A DNA stretch of 64,000 nucleotides, from NCBI RefSeq assembly GCF_016741875.1, contig NZ_JAERRF010000014.1, forward strand, positions 143,683-207,682. The letters run 5' to 3'. The first letter of the stretch is position 1; the number at the start of each line of letters is the position of its first letter. This DNA is from Streptomyces coffeae. Its GTDB lineage: Bacteria; Actinomycetota; Actinomycetes; Streptomycetales; Streptomycetaceae. A program made the position numbers and the translations under genes. A model generated the notes under the pieces. The model saw only the letters and a list, made by a program, of their open reading frames with translations, was not told the DNA's origin and did no database searches. This document shows, in pieces, positions 1 to 8,834 of the stretch.

Positions 1-1
1 C

Positions 2-178
2 GACAAGGACATCGACAAGCTGGACGACCGCACCGACAACGCGGACGTCAGCAAGGCCGTCGACAACCTCCAGACGGCCGTGGACAACGTCCAGAAGTCC
101 ATCGACAACGGCAAGAAGCCCGATCTGACCCCCGTCCGGGACGCGGCTGGCGAGCTGACCAAGGTCTGCACCCCCTGA
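2..178 (+). CDS. C-terminal end of a truncated hypothetical protein
   Basis: An open frame enters from the left edge and stops with TGA at 176-178, giving the last 58 residues. The segment is rich in Asp, Lys and Asn with a heptad-like hydrophobic spacing (LDDRTD, VDNLQTAVDNV), so it is probably helical or coiled-coil. It ends in VCTP. It lies 23 nt upstream of rdgB on the same strand. The N-terminus is outside the window, so no family can be assigned; a secreted or lipoprotein helical protein is only a guess. Confidence 0.6.
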   Translation, partial: DKDIDKLDDRTDNADVSKAVDNLQTAVDNVQKSIDNGKKPDLTPVRDAAGELTKVCTP

Positions 179-201
179 CCGTCCCTCGATAATCGAGAGC
201 T

Positions 202-837
202 ATGCAGCAACGTTCAGAGGGACATCTCCCGCACCCCCGCCGTCTGATCCTCGCCACCCGCAACGCCTACAAGATCACCGAACTGCGCTCGATCCTCGGC
301 GAATCCGGGCTCGACGTCGAACTCGTGGGCGCCGACGCCTATCCGGAGCTCCCCGACGTCAAGGAGACCGGCGTGACCTTCGCGGAGAACGCCCTCCTCA
401 AGGCCCACACCCTGGCCGACGCCACCGGACACCCCGCCATCGCCGACGACTCCGGCCTGTGCGTGGACGTCCTCGGCGGCGCCCCCGGCATCTTCTCCGC
501 CCGCTGGTCCGGCCGCCACGGCGACGACCGCGCCAACCTCGAGCTCCTGCTCGCCCAGATCGCCGACGTCCCCGACGAACACCGCGGCGCCCACTTCGAA
601 TGCGCCGCCGCCCTCGCCCTCCCCGACGGCACCGAACGCGTCGTCTCCGGCCGTCTCACCGGAACACTCCGTCATGAGCCCACCGGCGGCGGTGGTTTCG
701 GCTACGACCCCATCCTCCAGCCCGACGGCGACACCCGCACCTGCGCCGAACTCACCCCCGAGGAGAAGAACGCCATCAGCCACCGCGGCAAGGCCTTCCG
801 CGCCATCGCCCCGGTGGTGCGCGAACTGCTGGGCTGA
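202..837 (+). CDS. rdgB: XTP/dITP diphosphatase (RdgB/HAM1 family)
   Basis: This is a 211-residue house-cleaning pyrophosphatase that hydrolyses non-canonical purine triphosphates (XTP, dITP) to monophosphates and so keeps them out of DNA and RNA. The N-terminal substrate loop TRNAYK (residues 19-24), the acidic metal motif DDSG (82-85) followed by LCVDVLGGAPG, and FGYDP near residue 166 are all present. Length matches the family. The ATG at 202 leaves about ten extra residues before the conserved LILATRN start. A strong hairpin follows the stop, so the gene probably ends its transcript here. Confidence 0.95.
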   Translation: MQQRSEGHLPHPRRLILATRNAYKITELRSILGESGLDVELVGADAYPELPDVKETGVTFAENALLKAHTLADATGHPAIADDSGLCVDVLGGAPGIFSARWSGRHGDDRANLELLLAQIADVPDEHRGAHFECAAALALPDGTERVVSGRLTGTLRHEPTGGGGFGYDPILQPDGDTRTCAELTPEEKNAISHRGKAFRAIAPVVRELLG

Positions 838-844
838 ACCGCTG

Positions 845-877
845 AGGGGCGCCTCACTGGGTTTGTGAGGCGCCCCT
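845..877. terminator. Bidirectional hairpin terminator between rdgB and tRNA-Leu
   Basis: A perfect 13-bp inverted repeat (845-857 with 865-877, 7-nt loop) lies directly after the rdgB stop and just beyond the 3' end of the oppositely oriented tRNA gene. There is no long U tract, which is usual for Streptomyces terminators. It could serve both converging transcripts. Confidence 0.75.
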
Positions 878-884
878 GGACATG

Positions 885-968
885 TGCGGCCGGTGGGACT
901 CGAACCCACACGGGATTTCTCCCACGGCGACCTAAACGCCGCGCGGCTGCCAGTTACGCCACGGCCGC
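885..968 (-). tRNA. tRNA-Leu (anticodon TAG)
   Basis: Read on the minus strand, the 84-nt sequence folds into a class II tRNA. The acceptor stem GCGGCCG pairs with CGGCCGC, the discriminator is A, the anticodon loop is TTTAGGT (anticodon TAG, reading CUA/CUN), and there is a long variable arm of the TGGGAGAAATCCCG type and a normal T arm with GGTTCGAGTCC. The 3' CCA is not encoded. The long variable arm and discriminator A are leucine identity features. Confidence 0.95.
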
Positions 969-1087
969 AATCGCAGGCCATGCTACCGGGCCGGCAATGG
1001 TGAGAGTATCCGTGCACTTGTGTGTGTGCGACCACCTGTCGCACGAGTCCCGCACCATGTGGTGCGGGACCTGCCGGGAGGGCGGGG

Positions 1088-1555
1088 TCAGAGCCCCAGG
1101 TCCTTGATGATCTTGGTGACGTGGCCGGTGGCCTTGACGTTGTAGAGGGCGCGCTCGACCTTGCCGTGTTCGTCGACGATCACGGTGGAGCGGATGACGC
1201 CGGTGACGACCTTGCCGTAGAGCTTCTTCTCGCCGTAGGCGCCGTAGGCCTCGAGGATCTTCTTGGAGGGGTCGCCGAGGAGAGTGACCTTGAGGTTCTC
1301 CTTCTCGCGGAACGTGGCCAGCTTCGTGGGCTCGTCGGGGGAGACGCCGATGACGTCGTAGCCGTGGCCGGCGAGGAAGGCGAGGTTGTCGGTGAAGTCG
1401 CACGCCTGCTTGGTGCAGCCCGGGGTGAGGGCGGCGGGGTAGAAGTAGACGATGACCTTGCGGCCGGCGTGGTCGGCGAGCGAGACCTCCTTGCCATCCG
1501 CGTCGGGGAGGGTGAAGGCGGGGGCGGTGTCGCCGGGCTGAAGTCGCTCGCTCAT
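1088..1555 (-). CDS. bcp: Thioredoxin-dependent thiol peroxidase (Bcp/PrxQ peroxiredoxin)
   Basis: This 155-residue peroxiredoxin reduces hydrogen peroxide and organic peroxides using thioredoxin. Peroxidatic Cys47 (in LTPGCTKQ) and resolving Cys52 lie five residues apart, the atypical 2-Cys arrangement of Bcp/PrxQ. The order APAFTLPDADG, VIVYFYPAALTPGC and DVIGVSPDEP is typical. It is a single-gene unit reading toward the tRNA; the next gene to the right is divergent. Confidence 0.95.
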   Translation of the reverse strand: MSERLQPGDTAPAFTLPDADGKEVSLADHAGRKVIVYFYPAALTPGCTKQACDFTDNLAFLAGHGYDVIGVSPDEPTKLATFREKENLKVTLLGDPSKKILEAYGAYGEKKLYGKVVTGVIRSTVIVDEHGKVERALYNVKATGHVTKIIKDLGL

Positions 1556-1691
1556 GGTTCGGGTGCTCCTCGTGGCATCGGGTACATACCGACATTAGCC
1601 AGCTTTGCGACCGGGGGTGCCATGGGGCGGCGAAGAGGACGAGCTGACAGACTGTCCATTACGAATCATCGAGACTGACGGAGGCAGCGCG

Positions 1692-2012
1692 GTGTCGGAT
1701 GCCAGGACCCCTGCGCAGATCGAGGCGGATATCGCCCGCCGGCGGCAGGAGCTCGCCGTGACGCTCGACGAGATCGGAGTGCGGCTGCACCCGAAGACCA
1801 TCGTCGGGGACGCGAAGGCGAAGGCGGCGTCGGCCGTGGACCGGACCGCCGGGCGGGCCTACGTCTCCGCGAACCGCATGGTCACCAGCGTGCGCGGCCA
1901 GCTGGTGAGTGAGGACGGGGCGCCCCGGATGGAGCGGATCGTGCCGGCCGCGCTGGTCGTGGTGGGGCTGGTCGGGCTGCTCGCGATGTCCTCGCGGCGC
2001 CGCCGCTGCTGA
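1692..2012 (+). CDS. DUF3618 single-pass membrane protein
   Basis: This is a 106-residue protein starting at GTG 1692 after a GGAGG-type ribosome site; a longer open frame begins at 1605 but has no good site. The N-terminal part carries the DUF3618 signature (PAQIEADIARRRQELAVTLD). A single hydrophobic segment (IVPAALVVVGLVGLLAM) sits near the C-terminus, followed by RRRRC. Members are small actinobacterial inner-membrane proteins of unknown function. Confidence 0.85.
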   Translation: MSDARTPAQIEADIARRRQELAVTLDEIGVRLHPKTIVGDAKAKAASAVDRTAGRAYVSANRMVTSVRGQLVSEDGAPRMERIVPAALVVVGLVGLLAMSSRRRRC

Positions 2013-2086
2013 CCCGCCCCGGCTCCGGTCCGTGCTCCGGCCGCCCTGGGGCCTCAGTACACCCCGCGGCCAGGTACGGTCATGAC

Positions 2087-2428
2087 GTGAGTGCGAACAC
2101 GACCCATGACAAGCTGCCCATCCGGATGCTGCACGACCGTGTGCTGGTCCGTACCGACATTCCGGAGGGCGAGCGCCGGTCTTCCGGCGGCATCGTCATC
2201 CCCGCGACCGCGGCGGTCGGCAGGCGGCTGGCCTGGGCCGAGGTGGTCGCGGTCGGGCAGAACGTACGGACCGTGGAGCCGGGCGACCGGGTGCTCTACG
2301 ACCCGGAGGACCGGGCCGAGGTCGAGGTGCGCGGGGTCGCCTATGTGCTGATGCGGGAGCGCGATCTGCACGCGGTGGCCGCCGAGCGGCTGGAGGGCGC
2401 CGAGGACTCCACCGGGCTGTATCTGTAG
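2087..2428 (+). CDS. GroES-family co-chaperonin, orphan copy
   Basis: This 113-residue GroES-fold protein starts at GTG 2087. It has the GroES hallmarks: PIRMLHDRVLVR at the start, a mobile-loop region ERRSSGGIVIPATA, EVVAVGQN and VEPGDRVLYDP. It is somewhat longer than canonical GroES (about 100 residues) and has an extended acidic tail (EGAEDSTGLYL). There is no groEL beside it, so it is probably a secondary co-chaperonin rather than the groESL operon copy. A hairpin terminator follows. Confidence 0.85.
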   Translation: MSANTTHDKLPIRMLHDRVLVRTDIPEGERRSSGGIVIPATAAVGRRLAWAEVVAVGQNVRTVEPGDRVLYDPEDRAEVEVRGVAYVLMRERDLHAVAAERLEGAEDSTGLYL

Positions 2429-2467
2429 CGCCATCGGTAAGGCTGCCCGGAGTCCTCTCGAAGCAAG

Positions 2468-2496
2468 GGAGGGTGGTGACCGCGTCACCACCCTCC
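2468..2496. terminator. Hairpin terminator between groES-like gene and PBP gene
   Basis: A 13-bp perfect stem (2468-2480 with 2484-2496) and a 3-nt loop are followed by a short T-rich stretch (TGTTTTC). It lies between two converging genes and can end both. Confidence 0.75.
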
Positions 2497-2515
2497 GTCA
2501 TGTTTTCGGCGGCCC

Positions 2516-4819
2516 TCAGCCGCCGTCCAGACCACCGCCGGGATCCGGTACTTCGCCCCCGCCTTCGTCACCCTCGCCGTCACCGGGGTCCTCCGCCGAT
2601 GGCTCCCCGGTCGGGAGCCCCGTGGGCGCCTCGAAGGTCGGGACGTCGGTCGGCACGTCCGGGACGTCGGTGGGCAGGGTCGGGACCGAGGTGTCCGGCG
2701 GGGTGGGCGCCGGAGGCGTGGTCACCACCGGCGGCAGGGTGGCCGGGGCCTCGGGGGTGGTCGGGACGTCTTCCGGGGTGTCGCTGCCGTCCTCCAGCCG
2801 CAGATCGAACTCGGCCGCCGGCTTCCCCTCCAGCGCGCTCGCGGTGTACTCGGCCCAGATCTCCGCGGGGTAGTCGCCGCCGGCGACCCGCTCCAGCCCG
2901 GTCGCCCCGTACAGCGGCTTCTGCACGCCCGTATTGGAGTCCTGGCCCATCACGGCCACGACGGTTGCCAGATCCGGGGTGTAGCCCGCGAACCAGGCCG
3001 CCTTGTCCTCCTCCGCGGTGCCGGTCTTGCCCGCGGCCGGGCGCTCGGCGGCCTGGGCGGCGGTGCCGGTGCCGCCGTCGACCACGCTCTGGAGCACCTG
3101 GGTGGTGGTGTCGGCGGCGACGCGCGGAATGGCCTGCCGGCTGTCCCGGGACGGGAGCCCGACCGGCTCGCCGTCCTTGGTGATCTCCGAGACCAGCGAG
3201 TAGTGCCCGTGCTTGCCGTGGTTGGCCAGGGTCGCGTACGCCTCGGTCATGTCCAGCACGCTGGCGGTGGCCGGGCCCAGCGCGATGGAGGGGGAGGAGT
3301 GCAGATCGGGGGTCTTCGCGGGGATGCCGAGGTCGAGGGCGGTCCGCTTGACCTTGCCCGGACCGACGTCCTCGGCCATCTGCGCGTAGACCGAGTTCAC
3401 CGAGTTGTCGGTGGCCGCGGTGACGTCGATGTCGCCGTAGTCGACGTTGTCCTCGTTTTCGGGGGAGTAGCCGGTCGGGCCGTCCCGGCCGATCACCTCG
3501 CGCTTGTTGTCGCCGTTGTAGAGCGTGTCCGGCGTGATCGTCTGGCCGTCCTGGGTGGTGGACCCGTAGCGCACCGCCGAGGTGAACACAAACGGCTTGA
3601 AGGTGGAGCCCACCTGGTAGTCACGGCGGGTCGCGTTGTTGACGAACTGCTTGGTGTAATCGATGCCGCCGTAGAGCGCGACCACCTTGCCGGTCTTCGG
3701 GTCGATCGAGGCGCCGCCCGCGCGGACGTAGGAGTCGACCTTCCGGTCCTTGCTGAGCTTGCTCATCAGCCGCTCGCGCACGGCCGCGGAGAAGGCGTGC
3801 TGCCGCTCGGGGTCGATCGTGGTGGTGATGCGGTAACCGCCGCGCGCCAGGGTCTGTTCGTCGATGATCCCGTTGCTGGTGAGGTAGTCCTGAACGGCCT
3901 CGATCAGATAGCCGCGCTGCCCGGACAGACCGGAGGGGGCGCGGGCCGCGGTGGGCGCGGGGAAGGTCATCTTCTGCCGCTCGGCCCGGCTCAGCCAGCC
4001 CTTCTTGACCATGCCGTCCAGGACGTAGTGCCAGCGGGCCACGGCCTGCCGCTTGTTCTGCGGGTGGGAGACGACGTCATAGGCGCTGGGAGCGTTGAGC
4101 AGGGTGGCCAGATACGCGCCCTCGGCGGTGTCCAGCTGCCCGATGTCCTTGCCGTAGTACGCCTGGGCGGCGGCCTGGATGCCGTAGGCGTTGCGCCCGA
4201 AGTAGCTGGTGTTGAGATAGCCCTCGAGGATCTTGCCCTTGCTCACCTCGCGGTCCAGCTTTATCGAGATGAAGAACTCCTTCACCTTGCGGGAGACGGT
4301 CTGCTCCTGGTCCAGGTAGTAGTTCTTCACGTACTGCTGGGTGATGGTGGAGCCGGACTGCTTGCCCTTGCCGGTGGCGGTGTTCCACCCGGCCCGGACC
4401 ATCGCCACGGGGTTGATCGCCGACTCGGAGTAGAAGTCCCGGTCCTCGGCGGCCAGCACCGCGTGCTGGGTGTTCCTGGGCACCTGGCTGAGCGGGACGC
4501 TTTCCCGGTTGACCTTGCCCTCGCGGGCCAGCGGGGTGCCGTCGGAGTAGGTGAACACATTGCTCTGGGCGATGGCGGCCTTGTTGGCCGGAGGGATGTC
4601 GACGAGCAGATAGCCGGTGACGAGCCCGCCGGCGACCAGCAGAACGATCAGCAGGAAGCCGCCCAGCACCATCCGCCAGGTGGGGATCAGCCGACGCCAT
4701 CCGGTGCGCTGGGGACGGTTCTTTCTGCCCTTGCCGGACCTGCCGCTGCTACTGCCTCTGCCACTCTGGGCGCCCGTGCCGGCTGCGCTGCCGACGATCA
4801 GCTGGGGCTCGTCGCTCAT
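2516..4819 (-). CDS. Class A penicillin-binding protein (bifunctional transglycosylase/transpeptidase)
   Basis: This is a 767-residue peptidoglycan synthase. A basic cytoplasmic N-terminus and one membrane anchor (about 50-71) precede a GT51 transglycosylase domain with the catalytic Glu in AAEDRDFY (Glu125). A transpeptidase domain follows, with SxxK in GSTFKPF (about residue 403), an SVN motif, and KTGTAEED near residue 600. The C-terminal 100 residues are a Pro/Thr/Asp/Gly-rich tail outside the membrane. The gene stands alone between a terminator and a divergent ABC operon. All catalytic motifs look intact. Confidence 0.95.
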   Translation of the reverse strand: MSDEPQLIVGSAAGTGAQSGRGSSSGRSGKGRKNRPQRTGWRRLIPTWRMVLGGFLLIVLLVAGGLVTGYLLVDIPPANKAAIAQSNVFTYSDGTPLAREGKVNRESVPLSQVPRNTQHAVLAAEDRDFYSESAINPVAMVRAGWNTATGKGKQSGSTITQQYVKNYYLDQEQTVSRKVKEFFISIKLDREVSKGKILEGYLNTSYFGRNAYGIQAAAQAYYGKDIGQLDTAEGAYLATLLNAPSAYDVVSHPQNKRQAVARWHYVLDGMVKKGWLSRAERQKMTFPAPTAARAPSGLSGQRGYLIEAVQDYLTSNGIIDEQTLARGGYRITTTIDPERQHAFSAAVRERLMSKLSKDRKVDSYVRAGGASIDPKTGKVVALYGGIDYTKQFVNNATRRDYQVGSTFKPFVFTSAVRYGSTTQDGQTITPDTLYNGDNKREVIGRDGPTGYSPENEDNVDYGDIDVTAATDNSVNSVYAQMAEDVGPGKVKRTALDLGIPAKTPDLHSSPSIALGPATASVLDMTEAYATLANHGKHGHYSLVSEITKDGEPVGLPSRDSRQAIPRVAADTTTQVLQSVVDGGTGTAAQAAERPAAGKTGTAEEDKAAWFAGYTPDLATVVAVMGQDSNTGVQKPLYGATGLERVAGGDYPAEIWAEYTASALEGKPAAEFDLRLEDGSDTPEDVPTTPEAPATLPPVVTTPPAPTPPDTSVPTLPTDVPDVPTDVPTFEAPTGLPTGEPSAEDPGDGEGDEGGGEVPDPGGGLDGG

Positions 4820-5168
4820 GTCTCCTGAGACTCCTCGGCCGCCGTCGAGGGTTGCGCCGCGGCGGAATCGTACCTGGTCGGGCGATTCGCGTTGTACGCC
4901 CCATAAAGCACTGTCGCATCATCCGTTCCGGCCCGCTTCCTTGGCGCGCACCCGTGATGGGTCTGTGACCGGCTGAACGGATGATTTCCCTCACACCTTT
5001 CGGTGAAAAATCCCTCGCCGCTCGTCCGGCAGCCGGGCTAGGCTCCTGAACTTTGGTGCCGGTGGGGCCAGTCGGGGGGTGCCGGGCGGACCGGGCAGAA
5101 AAACGGGGGAGCGTCTCAAGGGATCTCGAGGGGCCTCGAGGGGGCTCAAGGGAGGGGGGAACGGGCGG
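4820..5168. other. Intergenic region between divergent PBP and ABC-2 exporter genes
   Basis: No gene is apparent in these 349 bases. The region must hold the two divergent promoters. Close to the exporter start it contains short direct repeats built on CTCGAGGGG and CTCAAGGGA (about 5115-5158) and an AGGGAGGGGGGA ribosome site just before the ATG at 5169. I see no tRNA, riboswitch or strong hairpin. Confidence 0.5.
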
Positions 5169-5969
5169 ATGCGGCTGTACGCGGCCGTCGCGGTGAGCGG
5201 CTTCAAGCGCTACTCGACCTACCGGATCGCCACCGTCGCCGGGGTGTTCACCAACACCGTCTTCGGCTTCATCATCGCGTACACCTACACCGCGCTGTGG
5301 GACGAGCGCCCGCATCTGGGCGGCTACGACCTCTCCCAGGCGCTCACCTTCGTCTGGCTGGGGCAGGCGCTGCTCGCGGCCACCGCGCTGATGGGCGGCG
5401 GCTTTCAGGAGGAGCTCCAGGAGCGGATCCGCTCCGGTGACATCGCCGTGGACCTCTACCGCCCGGTCGACCTCCAGCTGTGGTGGCTGGCGGGGGATCT
5501 GGGGCGGGCGCTGTTCCAGCTGCTCGGGCGCGGTGTGGTGCCGATGCTCCTCGGAGCGCTGGCCTTCCGACTCACCCTGCCCGCCTCGCCGTTGACCTGG
5601 CTGTGGTTCCTGGTGTCGGTGACGCTCGGGGTGTGTGTGGGGTTCGCGGTGCGCTATCTGGTGGCGCTCGCCGCCTTCTGGCTGCTCGACGGCGCGGGGC
5701 TGAGCATGCTGAGCGGACTGCTGTGCCTGTTCTTCTCCGGGATGATCCTGCCGCTGCATGTCTTCCCGGGGCGGCTCGGCGAGGTGGCACGGGCCCTGCC
5801 CTGGTCGGCCATCCTCCAGGTGCCCGCCGATGTCTTCCTGGAGGAGCACCGGGGCACCGGGCTGCTGTGGGCCTTCGGCTTCCAGACGGCGTGGGCGGTG
5901 GTGCTGTTCGCGGCCGGGCGGCTGCTCCAGTCGGTCGCCACCCGGAAGGTGGTGGTCCAGGGTGGGTGA
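5169..5969 (+). CDS. ABC-2 family transporter permease, first subunit
   Basis: This 266-residue integral membrane protein has about six predicted helices (for example VAGVFTNTVFGFIIAYTY and LLCLFFSGMILPLHVFP). The pattern (RIRSGDIAVDLYRPVDLQ, then FSGMILPLHVFPG) is that of the ABC-2/DUF990-like permeases that pair with a second permease and an ABC-2-type ATPase. ATG 5169 follows a purine-rich ribosome site. The next gene starts inside its 3' end, so translation is coupled. Substrate unknown. Confidence 0.9.
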   Translation: MRLYAAVAVSGFKRYSTYRIATVAGVFTNTVFGFIIAYTYTALWDERPHLGGYDLSQALTFVWLGQALLAATALMGGGFQEELQERIRSGDIAVDLYRPVDLQLWWLAGDLGRALFQLLGRGVVPMLLGALAFRLTLPASPLTWLWFLVSVTLGVCVGFAVRYLVALAAFWLLDGAGLSMLSGLLCLFFSGMILPLHVFPGRLGEVARALPWSAILQVPADVFLEEHRGTGLLWAFGFQTAWAVVLFAAGRLLQSVATRKVVVQGG

Positions 5970-6804
5970 GCGTACGGCCGACCGGGCGGACGGCTCCGTA
6001 GTGCTCCAGGGCTTGCGCGCCTATGTGCTGATCGTGGGGATGTGGGTGCGCTCGACGATGGCGTACCGCACCTCGTTCCTCATCATGACGCTGGGGAACT
6101 TCGCCGCGACCGGGCTGGACTTCGTGGCCATCACGCTGATGTTCTCGCACATCGGCAGCCTCGGCGGGTTCAGCCTGCCGGAGGTCGCCCTGCTCTACGG
6201 CACCACCAGCACCGCCTTCGGTCTGGCCGATCTGCTGCTCGGCAATATGGAGCGAGTCGGCCGCCGGGTGCGCGACGGCACCATGGACACCCTGCTGGTG
6301 CGGCCGGTGCCAGTCCTGGCCCAGGTCGCCGCCGACCGGTTCTCGCTGCGCAGGCTCGGCCGGATCAGTCAGGGGGCGCTGCTGCTGGGCTGGGCGCTGG
6401 TCCGGCTGGACATCGACTGGACGGCCGACCGGGTGCTGCTGGTGCCGGTGATGCTGCTGAGCGGCGGTGCCATCTTCGGGGCGGTGTTTGTGCTCGGCGG
6501 CGCCTTCCAGTTCTGGGCCACGGACGCCAGCGAGGTGCAGAACTCGGTGACGTACGGCGGGAACACGCTGTTGCAGTATCCGCCGACGATCTTCGCCAAG
6601 GAGCTGCTGCGCGGTGTCACCTTCGTCATTCCGCTGGCGTTCGTCAACTGGCTGCCCGCGCTGCACATCCTGGGCCGCCCCGATCCGCTGGGCCTGCCCG
6701 GCTGGATCGGGTTCTGCGCGCCGCTGGTCGCGGCCGGGTGCGGTGCGCTGGCCGGGCTGGCCTGGCGGGCGGGGCTGCGGGCGTATCAGAGCACGGGGAG
6801 CTGA
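5962..6804 (+). CDS. ABC-2 family transporter permease, second subunit
   Basis: The 280-residue permease starts at GTG 5962, overlapping the preceding gene by 8 nt. It resembles the DUF990-type partner permease: ERVGRRVRDGTMDTLLVRPV occupies the same position as RIRSGDIAVDLYRPV in its neighbour, and there are about six helices. With the ATPase immediately downstream it forms one exporter with a heterodimeric membrane part. The substrate cannot be read from the sequence. Confidence 0.9.
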   Translation: MGERTADRADGSVVLQGLRAYVLIVGMWVRSTMAYRTSFLIMTLGNFAATGLDFVAITLMFSHIGSLGGFSLPEVALLYGTTSTAFGLADLLLGNMERVGRRVRDGTMDTLLVRPVPVLAQVAADRFSLRRLGRISQGALLLGWALVRLDIDWTADRVLLVPVMLLSGGAIFGAVFVLGGAFQFWATDASEVQNSVTYGGNTLLQYPPTIFAKELLRGVTFVIPLAFVNWLPALHILGRPDPLGLPGWIGFCAPLVAAGCGALAGLAWRAGLRAYQSTGS

Positions 6805-6807
6805 GCG

Positions 6808-7857
6808 ATGAACGGGACGGGCGCTGTGGACGGTAGGGATGGTACGGACGGGACGGGCGGCTCCGGTGACGCCCTGATCGAGCTGGACGGCGTCGAGAAG
6901 GTCTTCGAGGTACGGCGCCGTGCCGGGCTGCTGCGCCGTGAGCGGCGCCAGGTGCGTGCCGTGGACGGCATCAGCTTCCGGGTGCGGCGCGGTGAGATGG
7001 TCGGCTACATCGGGCCCAACGGCGCCGGGAAGTCCACCACCATCAAGATGCTGACGGGGATTCTGCTGCCCAGCGGAGGGCGGCTGAGGGTCGCGGGGAT
7101 CGATCCCGCACGGGAGCGGACCCGGCTCGCCCGCCGGATCGGAGTGGTCTTCGGCCAGCGCACCACCCTGTGGTGGGATCTGCCGCTGCGTGACTCCTAC
7201 GCCCTGGTGCGGCGGATGTACCGGATTCCCGACGCCCGGTACCGGGAGAACCTGGACCGCTGTGTGGAGCTGCTGAACCTCGCCGCGCTGCTGGAGGTGC
7301 CGGTGCGTCAGCTCTCGCTCGGCCAGCGGATGCGCGGTGATATCGCGGCGGCGCTGTTGCACGATCCGGAGGTGCTGTATCTCGACGAGCCGACGATCGG
7401 GCTCGATGTGGTCAGCAAGGCGAAGGTTCGGGAGTTCCTGCGCGATCTGAACGCCGAGCGCGGCACCACCGTGCTGCTGACCACGCATGACCTCACCGAT
7501 ATCGAACAGCTGTGCCGACGGGTGATGGTGATCGACCACGGTCGGCTGGTCCACGACGGCGGGCTCGACGCGCTGCACGCGGTGGGGGAGAGCGAACGCA
7601 CGCTGGTGGTCGACCTGGAGCGGGAGATGCCGCCCATCGAGATCCCCGGTGCCCGCACGGTACGGGTCGAAGGGCCCCGGCAGTGGCTGGCGTTCCCGGC
7701 GACCAGCAGCGCGGCGCCCGTGGTCGCGGCGGTGGCCGACGGCTATCCGCTGGTGGATCTGTCCCTGCGGGAGCCGGACATCGAGGACGTCATCGCGCGC
7801 ATGCTGGTCCCCGGCCGTGCGGCGGCCGGTGACGACGTCCGCGGCACGGATACCTGA
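6808..7857 (+). CDS. ABC-2 type transporter ATP-binding protein
   Basis: This 349-residue ATPase starts 3 nt after the second permease. Walker A is GPNGAGKST (69-77), the signature region is LSLGQRMRGD (about 168), and Walker B is LYLDEPTIGLD (about 190), followed by a switch His in TTHD. The C-terminal 90 residues form the extra domain usual in ABC-2 exporters of the NatA/drug type. The signature is LSLGQ rather than LSGGQ, as seen in this subgroup. It energises the two permeases upstream. Confidence 0.95.
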   Translation: MNGTGAVDGRDGTDGTGGSGDALIELDGVEKVFEVRRRAGLLRRERRQVRAVDGISFRVRRGEMVGYIGPNGAGKSTTIKMLTGILLPSGGRLRVAGIDPARERTRLARRIGVVFGQRTTLWWDLPLRDSYALVRRMYRIPDARYRENLDRCVELLNLAALLEVPVRQLSLGQRMRGDIAAALLHDPEVLYLDEPTIGLDVVSKAKVREFLRDLNAERGTTVLLTTHDLTDIEQLCRRVMVIDHGRLVHDGGLDALHAVGESERTLVVDLEREMPPIEIPGARTVRVEGPRQWLAFPATSSAAPVVAAVADGYPLVDLSLREPDIEDVIARMLVPGRAAAGDDVRGTDT

Positions 7858-7893
7858 CCCGCCGAGCTGGGCGGCCGCCATTACGCTGTCCGC

Positions 7894-8667
7894 ATGACAA
7901 GCGCTGGTTCTTCCCAGGGGGCGAGCCCCGACATCCCGGGCGAATCCCAGATGCGGGCCTCCGATGCCGAGCGCGAGCGCATCGCCGAGGTGCTCCGGGA
8001 AGCCGTCGCCGAAGGCCGCCTCGACATGGAGGAGTTCGAGGAGCGGCTGGACGCGGCCTACACGGCGCGTACCCACGCCCAGCTGGAGCCGCTGGTCCGC
8101 GACCTCCCGGTGCCCGGAACCACCCCCGGCGCGCTGTCCGCGCCCGAGAGCTGTGGGGACGGGGACGGGCGGATCGGGGGCACGCCCACCTCCCGCATGG
8201 CCGTCGCCATCATGGGCGGCTTCCAGCGCAAGGGCACCTGGACCGCACCGCGCAACTTCACCGCCTTCACGCTCATGGGCGGCGGGGAGATCGATCTGCG
8301 CGAGGCCCGTTTCGAAGACCGCGAGACGGTGATCCGCTGCTTCGCCCTCATGGGCGGGGTACAGGTCATCGTGCCGCCGGACATCGAGACGCATGTGGGC
8401 GGCATCGGCATCATGGGCGGCTTCGACCAGAGCGGGGAGGCCGACGGCGACCCCGGCGCGCCCCGGGTGACCGTGACCGGGCTGGCGATCTTCGGCGGGG
8501 TCAGCGTGGAGCGCAAGCTGCGCAAGGCGGAGGCGCGGCGGCTGAAGGCCGAACGCCGCCAGCTCAAGTCCGAGCGCAAGGAGCTGGCGCGGGCCGAGCG
8601 GCGGGAGCGCAAGGAGGGGCGGCGAGTGTCCTTCGAGAAGGACCGGCCGCGGGAGGACCGGGACTGA
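7894..8667 (+). CDS. DUF1707 and LiaF-like domain protein
   Basis: This is a 257-residue protein. Residues about 20-75 carry the DUF1707 (SHOCT-like) motif RASDAERERIAEVLREAVAEGRLDMEEFEERL. The middle has repeated beta-rich LiaF/DUF2154-like units (VAIMGGFQRKG, FALMGGVQVIVP, GIGIMGGFDQS, AIFGGVSVERK). The C-terminus is a long basic helix (KAEARRLKAERRQLK). There is no membrane helix. Such proteins are linked to envelope stress sensing, but the role here is inferred only from domains. Confidence 0.85.
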   Translation: MTSAGSSQGASPDIPGESQMRASDAERERIAEVLREAVAEGRLDMEEFEERLDAAYTARTHAQLEPLVRDLPVPGTTPGALSAPESCGDGDGRIGGTPTSRMAVAIMGGFQRKGTWTAPRNFTAFTLMGGGEIDLREARFEDRETVIRCFALMGGVQVIVPPDIETHVGGIGIMGGFDQSGEADGDPGAPRVTVTGLAIFGGVSVERKLRKAEARRLKAERRQLKSERKELARAERRERKEGRRVSFEKDRPREDRD

Positions 8668-8834
8668 GGCGCTCCGGCCGGGGCAGGGTACGCCGCGTCC
8701 TGGCGGACCGCCTCGCGGGGCCCGGCGAGTGAGCCGAGTACGGTGCACCGTCGACAGGGGCTGAGGCGCTCCGGCCGGGGCAGGGTACGCCGCGTCCTGG
8801 CGGACCGCCTCCCGGGGCCCGGCGAGTGAGCCGA
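8665..8834. repeat. 73-bp direct repeat, two copies
   Basis: Positions 8665-8737 and 8762-8834 are near-identical 73-bp copies with a period of 97 bp; I see one base different (tcgcgggg versus tcccgggg). They begin at the stop region of the DUF1707 gene. The stretch from 8668 to 9035 holds no gene, only repeats. Confidence 0.85.

Noticed and set aside
4991..5206. Small minus-strand frame upstream of the ABC operon
   Set aside because: It overlaps the divergent promoter region and the first permease codons, has no ribosome site, and its translation shows no domain.
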